Assembly: GCF_018143015.1 (NCBI RefSeq)
Contig: NC_054742.1
Location: 60,148,853-60,212,852, forward strand
Direction: 5' to 3'
DNA from: Lytechinus variegatus
Lineage: Eukaryota; Echinodermata; Echinoidea; Temnopleuroida; Toxopneustidae
DNA: 64,000 bases
Part shown: positions 27,601 to 40,297 of the stretch, piece after piece
How the letters are laid out: the number at the start of each line of letters is the position of its first letter
Position numbering within the stretch: the stretch's first letter is position 1
Program-made: the position numbers and the translations under genes
The notes under the pieces: generated by a model
The model's input: the letters and a program-made list of their open reading frames with translations, nothing else
Told to the model about the DNA's origin: nothing
Database searches by the model: none

Positions 27601-30600
27601 GCAGGGAATGGCTTGTCTATCGAAAGCTTGCTGGAATAAGAATCGATAGACAATGAGAAAATATCAATGTCTCTGCGAGAACCATATGTTTTTAAGAATA
27701 CTGACCAATAACAAGCAAACTATTATGAAGTACTCATATGAGCTTAATATTTCTACCCAAAGTTCGTTTTTAAAGACTTTATTATTACAGACTCTTGGAA
27801 TCTTTCGAAGAAATGTGTATGATCAGACATTGAAAGGAGTAAAATCCTAACGTACACCATATTTTCAGAATAAAAACTTTCTCGTGACCTAATTATAGCG
27901 TCATATCCAGAATAAGCAGGGGCCCGTTGCAGAAAGAGTTGCGTTTAAACGCAAGCCAAAAAATAATCGCAAGTCCCAAATGCGCGCTGTTGATTGGTTG
28001 AAAATTAAGTTGCGCGTGATTTTTAGAGTTGCGATTGATTGCAACTCTTTCTGCAACGGGCCCCAGGGGCCATTGCAACTCTAAAAATGATCATGCAGAT
28101 GTATACATAAACAGGAATTACACAATGAAACTTATCAGGTTATTTATCAGAATATCAATATGACACTTTAATAATAGAGCTCTGTATTCTCAGGGGCAGT
28201 AGGGAAAGTAAGAGGAAAATGTTTATAATTATGTTCGGATACTTACGTCATATCAACCTCTGTTGGCCTTGGTAATCTGTGAAAATAAGAGTGAAATATG
28301 AATAAATTTAGAGATACTTCATTTTTTTTCTCAAAGAGACTAAATCAACATCAACTTTAATCATTTCATTTGATTATATAAAAATATTGAATTATCAATT
28401 TTCTTTTAAAGAACTTTCGTGTATGATTTCATAAAGTTATCTCATGTTTCAAAAACCAAAACGAAAAAATGAATGAAAGTGAATTATACCAATTGCTTAT
28501 AGCTTATAAAATTAACGTTTTATTCGGCATCAGTTCTGATATTTTCCGACTTTTATAGATTCAAATATTTCCATTTCTTCCATCTACGTCAATCTCAGTA
28601 AAATGGTTTATATACAAAAGGGGAAATGCAGCATGATGATTAAAACAAAGGAATAAAAATATACTTACAATTGATCGTTTGATCTGATGTTACTTCTCTT
28701 GAGCAGTGTAAGGTCATAGTATTGGTCAATGGGGATCCCTCTAGATATATAGATATGAAGGAAATGAAAGATAGAAAACAAACATATACAATGCACACAC
28801 ACCCTCAGTTGCCATGGAAACAGTCTCTTTTACCACTATTAAAAAATATGTATTGTGTCGGGATGTTTAACATATGGGTTGAAAAGTGAAATACCATGAC
28901 GCAATTACCTGGTCGTCAAAATCATATAATTACTTTTGAACTATTATGATTTATGAAGAATAGTTTTCATGTATATGTTCATAATTTATTATGTTGATGT
29001 TTACAATTCAAAACATGAATAAGAATGTAATTTGGTTTATTATTATTTGAATTCACTTTCAGTTTATGCGTGTTTACCTCAATATAATGTAGCCTATATG
29101 GACAATTCCTATATACGCCGATAGCAAAATATGATATACAGACAATGACATAGCAACATACCTGATTAAAGTCCAGTAAGTCTTTTTATTACCTTTTCTT
29201 ATGATTTTATTATTCTTTGGAAGCACCCCTAAGTTATGGCCGCTAAAAGTTATAGTTCTCTGAGGTTGAGTTCATCTATAAACTTTACGTCAGGTGAATC
29301 CCATATAAGACATTGATTATTAAAAAAAAACTGTTGACACTGGTTTTTATATGTTTGTAATCATGTTCTGCTAGTCCTTACTATTATTAGATTAGTGTCA
29401 AATGATTACAAATGGAAGTCACAATTGAAATCTAATCACGAGGTCTTGTACAAACATAACCTCTCCTATTTGTAAACAAAGGTGCAATTTAACCAAATGG
29501 TAAAACGTTTTTATATAACCCTTGATAGATACATCCCAGTAACTTTAATGAGTCAAAATGACATTTCTTACGTGTAGTAGAGAGGGTGCAGTTTCACAAA
29601 TAATTTTTTCTTCTCGATCTCTTCTTTCATTTTAACTTGTTGAAGATGAGGGTAGGTCCTCGGGAGTGCTGGTAGTAATGAAGTCATGGTGACAAGATGG
29701 TCAAATACCACAAGCGGAAAGAGAGCAAAGTCCACGAAAAAACTGGCAGAAAATCTCACAACAAACTTGACAAATCACTGTAGAAACGGTCAATAGTGGT
29801 TGATGATGGCCATAAATCGGCCATTAATTCTAAATCAAACTACATCAGGTCAACAATATCAACTTGACAGGATTCAACAACACAAAAGTGTACACTTCGA
29901 ACTGTCCACGTTTGTTCCGCTACCACCGCTACCAGTTGTGGGACGAACGTAGGGGTAACGTGCTGTTACCCTTGTATTACCCCTCACCTCGCCTCCGATC
30001 CCGACCGCACGCACAGATTTCTTTTTGTTGACGGTCTCGAAACACGGAAGCCGGTGACGCTCATGAATATCGCTAGGGAGATATGCAAAACAGCCGACTG
30101 TATAATACCCCCTGCATGCGATCAAGCAGGGGTCATGACTTCGATTTGGTATTGTCGTGTATAGGATGGGTGACTCCCAAGAATGGGAAGACTGAATAGA
30201 AATCAATATTGAAAGATGTCTAAGCGAGCTTTTATCGTTAAGAGGCGGACAATAGGTGTATTGGGGAGTGTCAACTACAAAATTATTGATGTTTACAGTA
30301 AGATAATGTAAAAAAAATATTAACGAAGGAACTGAGCCACCTGCTAGATAACCGCATAGAAACGGTCGGATAAGAATCAACGTGAAGGATTTATCAAATA
30401 TATGAAAGTGCAAACACATATTATTGTTCTTTTTTTCGGGACAGAATTTATTGAAATGATAAATGATTACAAGCCACTGCATCTCGCATCGTGGAACACT
30501 TTATCACTTTAATTTTAATCTGACTGGCCATGGGGATGAGCGGCTGGAATAACTATACCAAGACCTAGATCGTTTGCATGTCTTCTCGAAACTGTAATTA

Positions 30601-33600
30601 GTACCAAAAGAACATTCACCATATCACATTAATTGAAATTTTGATTTAAAATAAAAACGAAGCCAGGATCGAAGAGATAATAAATGTAAAAAATTAATGT
30701 CCTTAAATAAAAAGAGGCAAAAGGGAATTTTCAAAAATGGTTGATAAACAGACACACCTTTCGAGTTACGTATAAATTCATATTTTCTCTTATGTTATCT
30801 ATGAAATTCATGAGTCTAACTTTATCATTCTTCATAAAAAAATTAGTAGGTTTCTACGATAATTTTACACCTCCTGTGGCAAATAAATAAAGATAGAGCG
30901 ATTTCGGTGCAATGGAATCGACGATATTGAGAGCTCATTTGGATTTGTCGAGAGAATTTTAATCGTACGGTACTAAACTAATGCACTATTGAACCTGCTG
31001 AAGATGTACACATAATCATTACTTAAGGAAACATAATATTTCAATATTATTATTTCAACCTTCTGTACTATATAGGCCAACTTTATTTTCAGAATATTAT
31101 AACAATACTTCCACTTTTCTAAGAACCTTGCATGAAAGGCATGTTTACTTTATTTCAAAATATGTTTATTAATGATTTGAATTTAAAGAATGAGTTAATG
31201 AATGATTTGACTTAGGACAATTTATTGCTTCCTGTAAAACTTATTTGATACCCTGAAAAATGTTAGCAAGTGTTAGTTGATGCACCCCGGCTTCAGAAAT
31301 TGCGTCATGGTATTTGATTTTTTTAACTCACGTTCATAAAAAAATACTTAGATTTGTAGTAAAGGAAAATGTAAATTAAGTGGTAGATTAAGGTAACCAA
31401 GGCAACGGAGAGGATGACCGTGATTTCATAGATCAAAATTACTTACCATTCAGTATGAAGATCTGCGATACAAGCTCGTTATGGTTAGTGATCATGCATG
31501 CACATGACATCATTAAGAGTGGAACACGACAGTATTTCATTGCATCATTAACAAACTAGAGCTGGTATATCCTTTTTGTGACATCGAATTCACATATTTT
31601 AACAAATCCTTTAGAATTCTGCACTTCTGGAAACAAATTCAACTTATCTCCATTCCATTTCAGTGCTTATGCCAATCATAACAATTCTTATACGATTTCT
31701 TTGTATGATTGTTTTGTAAACACGTTTAATGGGAAATGCGACCATCGTTATTGTCTGCCGAGTTTAGCCGATTTTTCGCGATATTTTTAGGAGAAGCTTG
31801 TTTCAAATAATTAATTTTGTATCATTAATCATCTCCGCTAATGAAATGTGAAGTATTTTGTATATCACATTTGTTTTTATATTTAAGAAATTATCACCTA
31901 AAGGATTTATCTTGGAAACATCTATCGATATCCAGCTCTAGTTCTTACCTCGGATACGGATTCACTCCTGCTCCAAAATGACGATGTCCCTTCTCCACCG
32001 CTGGGGGCGGTTCACTTTTCGGTCTGTGATCATCAGGTAGGTTGATGGGCCCCTCGCCTCCATATTCACGGGCTGTACCCCATGGGACACGGGGGTGCTT
32101 GTCAAGAGCGTCCCGATAATGTGAATATCTAGAAATAAATAATAATTCAAAAAATCGATTAATGAAATATGAAAAACACGGTAAATGATATCGTTTAATC
32201 CTTTATTGGCCATCAAAAGGCCTATGTATAGATGAGGGGGCGCACTGGGTAAAAAAAAGTTTGAATGCCAAAAACAACAACAAAGAGAAAAGAAAAAAAT
32301 CGAAAGGGGGATATATGTTAAATGTGATGCAATTTCATGAATATTATATAAAATGTTAAAAATTTACGATCGCTCCCGACTTTATAGAAAATGTTGTGCA
32401 CCTTAAAAATTGTCGACTCCGTTACACTTCTGCTGGCCACGACTTATTACTGACTTATTACTAAATTCAAAGAAACGATTTCGCAAATAAAGTATAACAG
32501 ATGACACATACCCCGTTCCTTATACGATTAAGTAGTTTTATGTTGATTCTGTATTGGTAAACTTTGCAATGATTGGTAAAACAACACAAACCAATCAAAT
32601 TGGAGATATACATCAGCCGATTTCGTACGATTACGTACAAAGTTTTGAAAACAGAAAACGCATATGTATATGTAGTTTTCATTTTGCTCAGAATTCAAAT
32701 GAAAAATCAATTTACTAAAACAATAAGAAATACATTCACCTCGAAATAACAGCCACACAAATATTTAGAATTAACACTCAGCGACTACATGTAGCTGAAG
32801 CTTTCTAATTGGCGTGCAAATAAAACGGAGACACAACCACCAAAGAGACAGGTCGTCACCCGATCTTATTTGCACTTTTGAAGATGCTGTTGACTTGCAA
32901 TATACAACAGGTACAGTAGAATTAACAACAAGAATCCACTCAAGTGTTTCTTACTTTCAGGGAAGACATTTAAGTGTTTGCTCAAGAAGTTTTTGAGTTT
33001 GCCTTAAAGATTTTACTCTTCACAAGAACATAAAAGGTTTTACAAGACCAGATTCCATCTTCGCAAAGGAAAAAATGTCGGATGGATTCTGGACTGCACA
33101 CAGCTTTTTATCAAAATACAGGCTTTAATATTATTCACAACCGAAAGAATATGACACCCCAATCTAAGAATGGTTTGGCTACTCTTAAATGCTATTCATT
33201 TCAAATTGTCAATGAAGACATATTTATATCAAGTGATAGGTACAAGTAATTAAGGATTCTAGGACATCTACCCCCTGGACATCTACCCCCCGGACATCCA
33301 CCCCCGACATCTACCCCCCGGACATCCACCCCCTTAGGACAAGTACCCCCTAGGACAAGTACCCTCTAGGACATCTACCCCCCGGACATCTACCCCCCGG
33401 ACACCTACCCCCCGGACATCTACCCCCGGACACCTACCCCCCGGACATCTACCCCCCGGACATCCACCCCCCGGACATCTACCCCCGGACATCCACCCCC
33501 CGACATCCACCCCCTTAGGACAAGTACCCCCTAGGACAAGTACCCTCTAGGACATCTACCCCCGGACATCTACCCCCTCATCTTTAAATTTATTTTGAAT

Positions 33601-36600
33601 TGATAAGATATATATTTTTGCTCGTCTGTGAGCGATCATAACGAACGAGCAATTTGACAAAAAAAAATGACAGGGGGTAGATGTCCGGGGTGGATGTCTG
33701 AGGGGTAGATGTCCGGGGGGTAGATGTCCTAGAGGGTACTTGTCCTAAGGGGGTGGATGTCCGGGGTAGATGTCCTAGAGGGTACTTGTCCTAGAGGGTA
33801 CTTGTCCTAAGGGGGTGGATGTCCGGGGGTGGAAGTCCGGGGTGGATGTCCGGGGGTAGATGTCCAGGGGTAGATGTCCGGATACGGCAATTAAGGTACA
33901 AACACAGAAAAACATTAACGGAAAAAATGAGAATTTGGGGAGCCAGCATAGGCGATTGACCTGTTAGAGGCAGGGCTTCTGCAAAGACAAGGTGAAAAGC
34001 AGGTATATATCAATATCTTCAATATTTGTTATTAAATGTCATTGAACTGTATGTATTATTTTTAACATGCATTTACATGGTTACTTCGATTATATATCGT
34101 GTTTTTTTTTAGAAAATGGATAAATCAAAATCTAACAGAAAACTACACCCCCCAAAATATAATATTCTTGCCTTTTACGCTCACATGTACATATTGGAAA
34201 TACAGAAGAAGTATTTTCGAAATGTATAAAGGGCGTTGAGACTTCTTTCAAATCTGAAATGCGCTGTATAATATCATTATCATTGTTATCAGCAAGATTT
34301 TGTTTTAATTAACTAATTAAGGTTGCTCAAATTGTCATTATAATATAACGATGTAGCAATGAAGAAAGGGAAAACGGACATAGAATGATATTTGATGAAA
34401 ATGACTAAGATTAACACATTAAAACAATCACAAGTTTAGAAATAAAAAAATACCCGTAGGGATTGGCAAATAGGTCACAGTCAGCTCAGACATGTTGCTA
34501 TATTTATGCAATATATGCACTTTGGAACAAACATCGTACTTAATTTGTCTAATGGCCCCAAATTATGGTCATTACCATCGGTTTAATATGATTGCATTTT
34601 GAACTCTACAGAGATCAATTGACCATACTTTGTTGGTCTACTAATTAGTCGTCACGATTGCTCAATAACAATTCTGCATGACCATATCGTACAAAGTTTG
34701 ACCTGCATGGGAGAAATTATTTAGGAGTAAAAATAATCAAGCACACTTATAACGGTAAATAAATCCCACGAGCAAGTAGATAAAAAAAATGATGCCGAAA
34801 ATTGGGATGTAAATCGGATGTCAAGAAAGAAAATTTTGGCATTTCAAAGTTTCGCTTACTCCTTTCCCTACCTCCCCCCAAAGTTATGCACAACAGAGGA
34901 TGTTTGCAAATCACAAGGAACCAATGACGTCACACTCTAACCATTTGAAATGATATGAAGTTCAATTATTTTATTCCACAACGTATTCATGTAGATTGTC
35001 ATTGTTCTGACCTGTTATGGTTCAAAAAACAGTTTCTTTATTGTCAAGTCTACGAATCGAAATATTTCAGATTTCATTACGATAGAATACAAAGTAAAAT
35101 GTGTGACGTCATCGCCTTTTTCATTTGCAATATCACCTGTGGCATCTACAATGTGGGCAACGACAGGCTATCTTATTGGATGTCACATTTTTACTCAAAT
35201 CAGCTACAGGGATAATAATACTCGTGTTTGATATGTTGATGTGGGGACTGAAATACCTTGTTATCCGATTAATAATAGATTCAACACTTTCAGTCATACT
35301 GATAAAACCTATATAAAAGCACTGATCACAATTGCAAACATCTTAAAAAGACGTCTTCACCTTTTTAAGATTCTGTTTGCAATTGTCACAATATACTGTA
35401 TCGAATGCTTAACGTAAGTTTCTTATTATTTTCGCGATTAGACTTTCAAATCTTCTTATAAGGATTTGTGGTGCCTGTACAATAAAATGAAATACAATAC
35501 ACATTTGATACAATTTACTTTGATTTATTTCCCCGTAACTTATATACAATACACGGGGGTAGGGTGAATGGTTTTGAAAGTGTGTGTGAAGGGGGGGGGG
35601 GGCTTCGGTCTCCAGCCCCTGTTCTGCGACCCCTTATACGCAGACATGGCCGTTCGGACTTCTTCTTTCTATAGGGACAGGATTACGTTAAAATCAAATG
35701 CTCGAAATACATAACAAACTATACTTTAGAGCGAAACGACCGAACTTGTCACAACAGTTGTCAAAAATCTGCTATTCGATTAAAACCTTATACTGATTTG
35801 CTGGTTTTATAAGATAAAAACTATAAAGAAATGAAAATGACATTTTCCATTTTGTAACTCTTTCTTATAAAAAATAACATATTTTTATGTCTTTCTCGGC
35901 CTCGGTTGTTATTTTGATGTTGTTCGAAATCTAGAAAATCAGTTCAGATCAATATTCTCATATGCTGGGGTTTCTTCTCGACCCCCAAACCTCACCGTTC
36001 ATTGTCTCATCTCAGAGGCACTAAACCACACTCTATCCGCAATAACAAGACGCTGACCAATGTTCAATCAAGGCTATTTAAGACACCAATCACCCAACTA
36101 GAAAAACACCCTTTTATTTTCTTGTTGCCATGTCGTAGAAGACTATTCTTTCAGTAAGAAGAAACATTATCGTAATAGGGATCTTTATGATGTTTGCGTC
36201 TTGTTATAAATCGCTTCACTGCCCAACTAAAGGGACCTATCGATTTCTGTGGAGACCGATTTTGGCACCTTATAACTAATGCCCCTTGGGTCTCCAACTG
36301 ACCAACATGACATCGTCCAAAAGCGAAAGACGATGCATAGTCGCAAGAAAATTCAGATGATGTTTTCTGCAAATTGTGAATTGAAATTCCAGTGTTTTTA
36401 GTCGGAAATTTTAACTAGTTAATATAACTTATCAATAAAATAATAACAGATTTAGCCAAATTTCTGATTCCTTCGTAATGTAAACAGAAACATAGTTGGG
36501 ACTAAAAAAACTACAAATTTAATGTATTGGCCTATAGGGCATATAGGATGAAAAATATGGACAATATTATGCTGACCGAGCCAACGTGTCTTACATGCAT

Positions 36601-39600
36601 GTGGTTTCTCAATTGGTTAATTTAAAAAAAAATCCTTTTGAATTTTCTTTGATTTAACCTGTCCATATTTTGCAACATATTTTGGAATTTTTGCATTTAT
36701 ATTTAAATAAAGTTTCTCCAAACATAAAAAAAACTTCAATACCATTTATGGTATGCATGGTTATATAGGTGAGCTATTAATGAACCGACAATTTGCAGTA
36801 AACTAAATGAGAACTTTATTGAGAGGCTATTATACCAAGTGTAGACCAAGTGACAGTTAATAATAATACCAACATGCTTATATAGCGCATATCACTGCCA
36901 AATGCGTCACTATGCGCTTAATTGGATATTATTACCCTGGCTTTAGCCTCGCGGCCTTTCACAGCGCGATGGCATTTCAAGGAATAAATTCCTGCCAGGT
37001 ACCCATTTACCTCACCTGGGTCGAGTGCAGCACAATGTGGATCAATTTCTTGCCGAAGGAAATTACGCCATGGCATGGCAGGCAGGGACAGTTAGACCGA
37101 ATTTGTTAGCCGATTTGGTATAAGACACCCTACATATATAGACCAACTGTCTGTAGACCAAAAACATGTATACAAAACAAACATGCCATCTGCATCAGTT
37201 GATCAGTTGTTTAGCTTTCCTGCCAAACCTATACATCGTGTACATAGTGAATATTTTCTTAATTTCTAATCATAAAAGTGAAGAGACATTTTCCCCATCA
37301 TTTCAGTCAATTCTTAATTTATTGTCCATAATTCACCGCCATCTGGTAGTAAATTTTCATGTGATATCTACAAAACCCTCTACCCCCCGTTAGTACTCCA
37401 CAAAGTGAAGGACACTAGCAATATCATATTTTGAGAGGTATATCGAATAAAATTAATCTACTATACAAAAAGAATAATATTCTAAAATGACTAAAGTCTG
37501 AGTTACTGATGAATCGGTTATATTTCAGAAAACATTTCTAGAAATAAGAAATCTGAAAGTGTGGGGGAAATTTAGCCACTTTCACCATTTAAAGAAGAAA
37601 CCTACGACCAGTCGAACTGTATTCAATAATTTGTTATTACATCATTATTTTTCTCTGCATGAATTTAATGGAACCGAATGTGGTGAAGAACTGGTGAACT
37701 TTTAAGATTTTTTTACCAATAATGTTGACAAAGTACATGTATAATAAAACAAAAAGATTTACAAAATTTTGATTGACCAAAGTACAGTCTTGTGTTGTGG
37801 TAATCACAATAAACAAGTACTTCTTAAAAATACATTTACATATACATCTGCAAAACCGTTTTTTAAAGATATCTTCCTGATGTAAAGTTGGGTATGACTT
37901 CTCCAAGACAGCACAAGTGGAACGGAAAGCGAGAGACAAGTGAAAACAGAATAAAACCTAAAGCAGAAAACATTATGTTTCTAGTATCCTCGAGTTTATC
38001 ATCTATTTCGCCCAGCCACATACTTACTAGTTCCATTGCCCAGCTGATAAATCGTTTGTATAATGTCCAGAGGGAAAGTGCATAACTATCATTTGACATT
38101 CTACAAGGTTTGGCTGATATTGACTATTTTTATATAATAGCATATTTACCAACATGTTGGTTACGTTGAACAATCCTTTAAGGATGCACTCCGAGGATTT
38201 ATCAAAATAACAATTGTTTTGGTAATAACATGTTTCAGACCAAGGGCTAAGGTCATGAAAGTATTAGTTCAAAGCAAATATTTTTTAAATTAATTTCGAC
38301 AATTTTAAGGGGGAGAGCGGTGGGAGCTTAGACGCCTATATTCACTTACAAACAGTTCAGTCATTTTTTGACTAATACTCTGTACTATGTAAGAGTGATT
38401 TTAAGGGGGAATAGCAAGAAACATATTGAACAGAAATATGGTTCATAATTCATAAAATATGGCAATTCTGCCTTTAATTCAGTCGAGCTATTTTAACTAA
38501 TGTTTTGTTCACATCCGATAGCAGAAGAGTATTTCGATTAAAGAGTATTCGATCTATATTCCTGCATAATACATTGCACAGATCACTGCGGTGCTAAGCA
38601 ACTATACCACTCACATCTAATGTATATTAACCAATTATGGATGGCGTCTCCAAGCAATAATCACCATTATAGCCCAATTTACAGCCGTGCTATACATCAA
38701 TACCATTCATTACTACAAAGAATAATTACACTACAGTGTATGATATCATAAATATAACCAGTATTTTCAGAAGTGGGGGGAATATAACTTCCAAATGGCA
38801 TCACAATTTCTCCGGGGTTTTTGCGCTTGATTTGTGAATTGAGACACCAATCGATATTTAATTGTAATCTTGTGTAAAGAAAGATTTGTTTGAGCCGCGT
38901 GTTGTTGCCTGCGGGCCTGTCCATGAGCTGCAGACGAACTCAAGGCAATATGTCAAATTGAGGTTAATGCATGTATCTGATCAACAAACGTCTTCATGAT
39001 GCTTGTTGAGTTCTTGTCTCCGGTTTCTCAACTCATGATAATTGTAATTATCAGATCTATATACATGAAATGATACTGATTAGATACAGCTCTGCTCAGC
39101 ATGCATGTGACATAATGTATATGCCATGTTTGAATCCAATAACTGACTTTAATGATACTTCACAGGGTTTCCGATAAAAACCTACGTTTGTACAAAGAGA
39201 GTTCAAAGAGATTTCAAAGTTACATTGAAAAATTTACAAAGTTTTGAGTAATAAATATGAAATCAAACATTGTAATTCAAAATTTGAATGTTTTGTTTAA
39301 GTTTTAGGCAGTATCTGGTCAGTTGATAGTAAATCATTTTTTTAAGGCTCTGGCACAATATTATTTACAATCGGACAAGGTATCAGCATTTTAAAACTTA
39401 AACTTCATCAACTATGTAATTAAAATTATTTTATGTTTCCACCTTATAACACACCATATTTTACTTACAAACTACGAAATTGCATGTGACTAATTTCTTT
39501 TCAAAACAATTTTAATCTACTGATCGGCACACCAACACAAATAGAATTCATTGAAAAGATATTACAAGAAACACAAAAGTAAATATTCAAACTATTTAAA

Positions 39601-40297
39601 GAACTGCTCAGAAAATATATTTGTTTGAAATAAATTTCGGAAGAAAATACGATATTCCATAATATATTACCACTTGTATCACATTGATCGGGATATAAAG
39701 GGCCTTATGAAAGTTAACATTCACTTAATTGAGTTTATGATAATAAACTCATTGATTAACGAATTATTTTTAATGTGGAAGGGCTCCAGAGCATAGCAAC
39801 TAATGAACTATTTACACTGTATCTAAGAACAAAGTCCTAATAACTGTGAAAACAATCTTTTGTCTTCAGATTTTTTTTGGCAAAATTTGGACTTCAGATA
39901 TGATTGGTCATTGGAAATAATCAAGACTGTTACATCGAGATTCGGAATAATTAAATAAAACTGTTGTAAATTATTCACATCACCTACTGCATACTAACGG
40001 TGGTTTGGTAAAGGCTTCCAGTTTATAATTTATATACACAAAATGTAGATACTCACTTATATGTTCACTTATTATTATAATCATATATTCATGAACATTA
40101 TTGGACGTAGAATAAAGGATTGTTGCTTACCGGCTAACTGATATTGTTGATCTCTGAGGAACTTGAAATGGCGTAAAAAGTTCACTTGACTGAAATTTCC
40201 TTGATAAAGTATCGAGTCCCTGTGGCTCACGGTAATAATGGGCCACTCCCAGCGGGCCCGCTGAGGCGGGGTTGGTCATGCTAATAGCGGCCGTCAT
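18655..40297 (-). CDS. SPMIP4: Sperm microtubule inner protein 4 (C7orf31) orthologue
   Basis: Nine exons join in phase: 40131-40297, 31949-32128, 28669-28740, 28247-28276, 27437-27630, 26677-26762, 26261-26524, 20365-20520 and 18655-19902. This gives 798 aa. Human C7orf31/SPMIP4, as I remember it, has the same blocks in the same order: SSELFTPFQ, VPWGTAREYGG with LPDDHRPK, PIDQYYDLTLLKRS, AEHPYSSHMSRFAMFPSF, IPLDSQKKALSWPG, VERSQWTTTYNRAHTGYGP, PPRPLEGRISRLI, and the C-terminal FTKTGTRREF, DLRDNIFDGKKHEFQG. The vertebrate protein is a filamentous microtubule inner protein in sperm axonemal doublets; an axonemal role here is inferred. The protein is roughly 200 aa longer than the human one, with the excess mainly in the charged, Pro/Tyr-rich last exon. 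The start is the first ATG of the 5' exon (T-A-A-I-S-M follows). The donor at 26260 is GTAGGT, preferred over an overlapping GTATCT because only it keeps the frame. Confidence 0.93.
19903..20364. other. SPMIP4 last intron
   Basis: A short intron with poly-G (about 20016-20025) and poly-T (20336-20354) tracts. No other feature is seen. Confidence 0.7.
20521..26260. other. SPMIP4 intron, 5.7 kb, mostly unique AT-rich sequence
   Basis: It contains a short TIR element at 22274-22376, low-complexity G-runs near 21435 and 25095, and the simple-repeat run GAGAGAGAGAGAGA at 21414-21428. No further coding block was recognised. Confidence 0.6.
22274..22376. mobile_element. ~103-bp MITE with ~25-bp inverted termini
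   Basis: The left end reads ACAGTTACACCAACGAAATC and the right end, in reverse complement, GTAGTTACATCAACGAAACT; both continue into GACTT. A second copy at 26970-27345 is split by insertion of another element. Confidence 0.7.
26970..27345. mobile_element. Nested MITEs: a split copy of the 22274 family containing two X-box MITE segments
   Basis: The outer copy's left half (CTCACCAACGAAACCAACTCC, from about 26976) and right half (GAAGTCAGTTTCGACTGTG, to about 27345) match the intact element at 22274-22376. Between them lies a complete member of the 16704 family (27041-27217, termini CCTGGGTGCGTTTCAT and ATGAAACGCTCCCCAG), followed by a partial inverted copy (27218-27327). It lies in a SPMIP4 intron. 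Confidence 0.7.
27919..28064. mobile_element. 146-bp palindromic MITE, GGGGCCCGTTGCAGAAAGAG termini
   Basis: The first ~26 bp (GGGGCCCGTTGCAGAAAGAG then TTGCG) are the inverted complement of the last ~26. The interior has TTAAACGCAAGCC and TTGCGATTGATTGCAACTC, which can extend the fold. It is non-coding and lies in a SPMIP4 intron. Confidence 0.8.
29572..29687 (-). CDS. SPMIP4: Possible alternative first coding exon of SPMIP4
   Basis: An ATG at 29687 opens a 38-codon frame (begins MTSLLPALPRTYPHLQQ, Lys/Glu-rich middle, ends LHPLYY) that stops at a good donor, GTAAGA, in phase 2. That is the phase needed to join the exon at 28740, so a transcript starting here would give a 721-aa protein. 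It has no counterpart in the human protein as I remember it and would replace the first two exons. The frame is open further upstream (another ATG at 29759), so the true 5' end is unclear. It could instead be a chance frame. Confidence 0.45.
29874..31948. other. SPMIP4 intron region upstream of the alternative exon
   Basis: A relatively GC-rich, CpG-containing patch at 29880-30130 lies just upstream of the possible alternative first exon and includes the inverted motif GGGTAAC-N5-GTTACCC (29953-29971). A 202-codon minus-strand frame across 29874-30482 has no family resemblance and biased composition; I do not call it a gene. 30500-31948 shows nothing recognisable. Confidence 0.4.
33256..33888. 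mobile_element. Foldback element (TU-like) with tandem-repeat inverted arms
   Basis: The left arm (about 33256-33580) is a tandem array of ~14-19-bp units such as GGACATCTACCCCC, GGACATCCACCCCC and AGGACAAGTACCCCCT. The right arm (about 33672-33888) is the same array in inverse orientation (GGGGGTAGATGTCC). The ~90-bp centre includes TGCTCGT...ACGAGCA, itself inverted. The flanks share AATTAAGG (33248-33255 and 33889-33896), consistent with an 8-bp target duplication. Sea urchin TU foldback elements are known for inverted arms built from ~15-bp direct repeats; assignment to that class is by architecture only. There is no ORF. Confidence 0.75.
35325..35389 (+). ncRNA. Pre-miRNA-sized hairpin, function unknown
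   Basis: The 5' arm ACAATTGCAAACATCTTAAA (then AAG; 35328-35350) pairs with the 3' arm at 35361-35388 over about 23 bp with one 3-nt bulge, closing a 10-nt loop (ACGTCTTCAC). Size and bulge fit a miRNA precursor, but a tiny palindromic repeat is equally possible. The strand is arbitrary because the fold forms on both. Confidence 0.35.
36855..37075 (-). mobile_element. tRNA-derived SINE, lacking its tRNA head
   Basis: The body matches the SINE at 13163-13440: TTATATAGCGC near the tail, ATTACCCTGGCTTTAGC, CACCTGGGTCGAGTGCAGCA and GAAATTACGCCATGG. The match breaks off at about 37075, where the tRNA-like head should begin. Confidence 0.75.

Larger units (their letters stand above)
32129..40130. 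other. SPMIP4 first intron, 8.0 kb
   Basis: It holds the foldback element at 33256-33888, a pre-miRNA-sized hairpin at 35325-35389 and a SINE fragment at 36855-37075. The rest, including 37080-40130, is AT-rich sequence with no supported coding block. Confidence 0.7.

Noticed and set aside
29874-30482. 202-codon minus-strand frame
   Set aside because: Composition is irregular, no family features are seen and it lies inside a SPMIP4 intron. It may be partly promoter sequence for the alternative exon.
33260-33885. CRISPR-like appearance of short direct repeats
   Set aside because: Units are contiguous without unique spacers, inverted as two arms, in a eukaryotic intron. A foldback element fits better.
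36151-36372. 73-codon minus-strand frame in the first SPMIP4 intron
   Set aside because: It has no flanking splice sites in a usable phase and no recognisable family.
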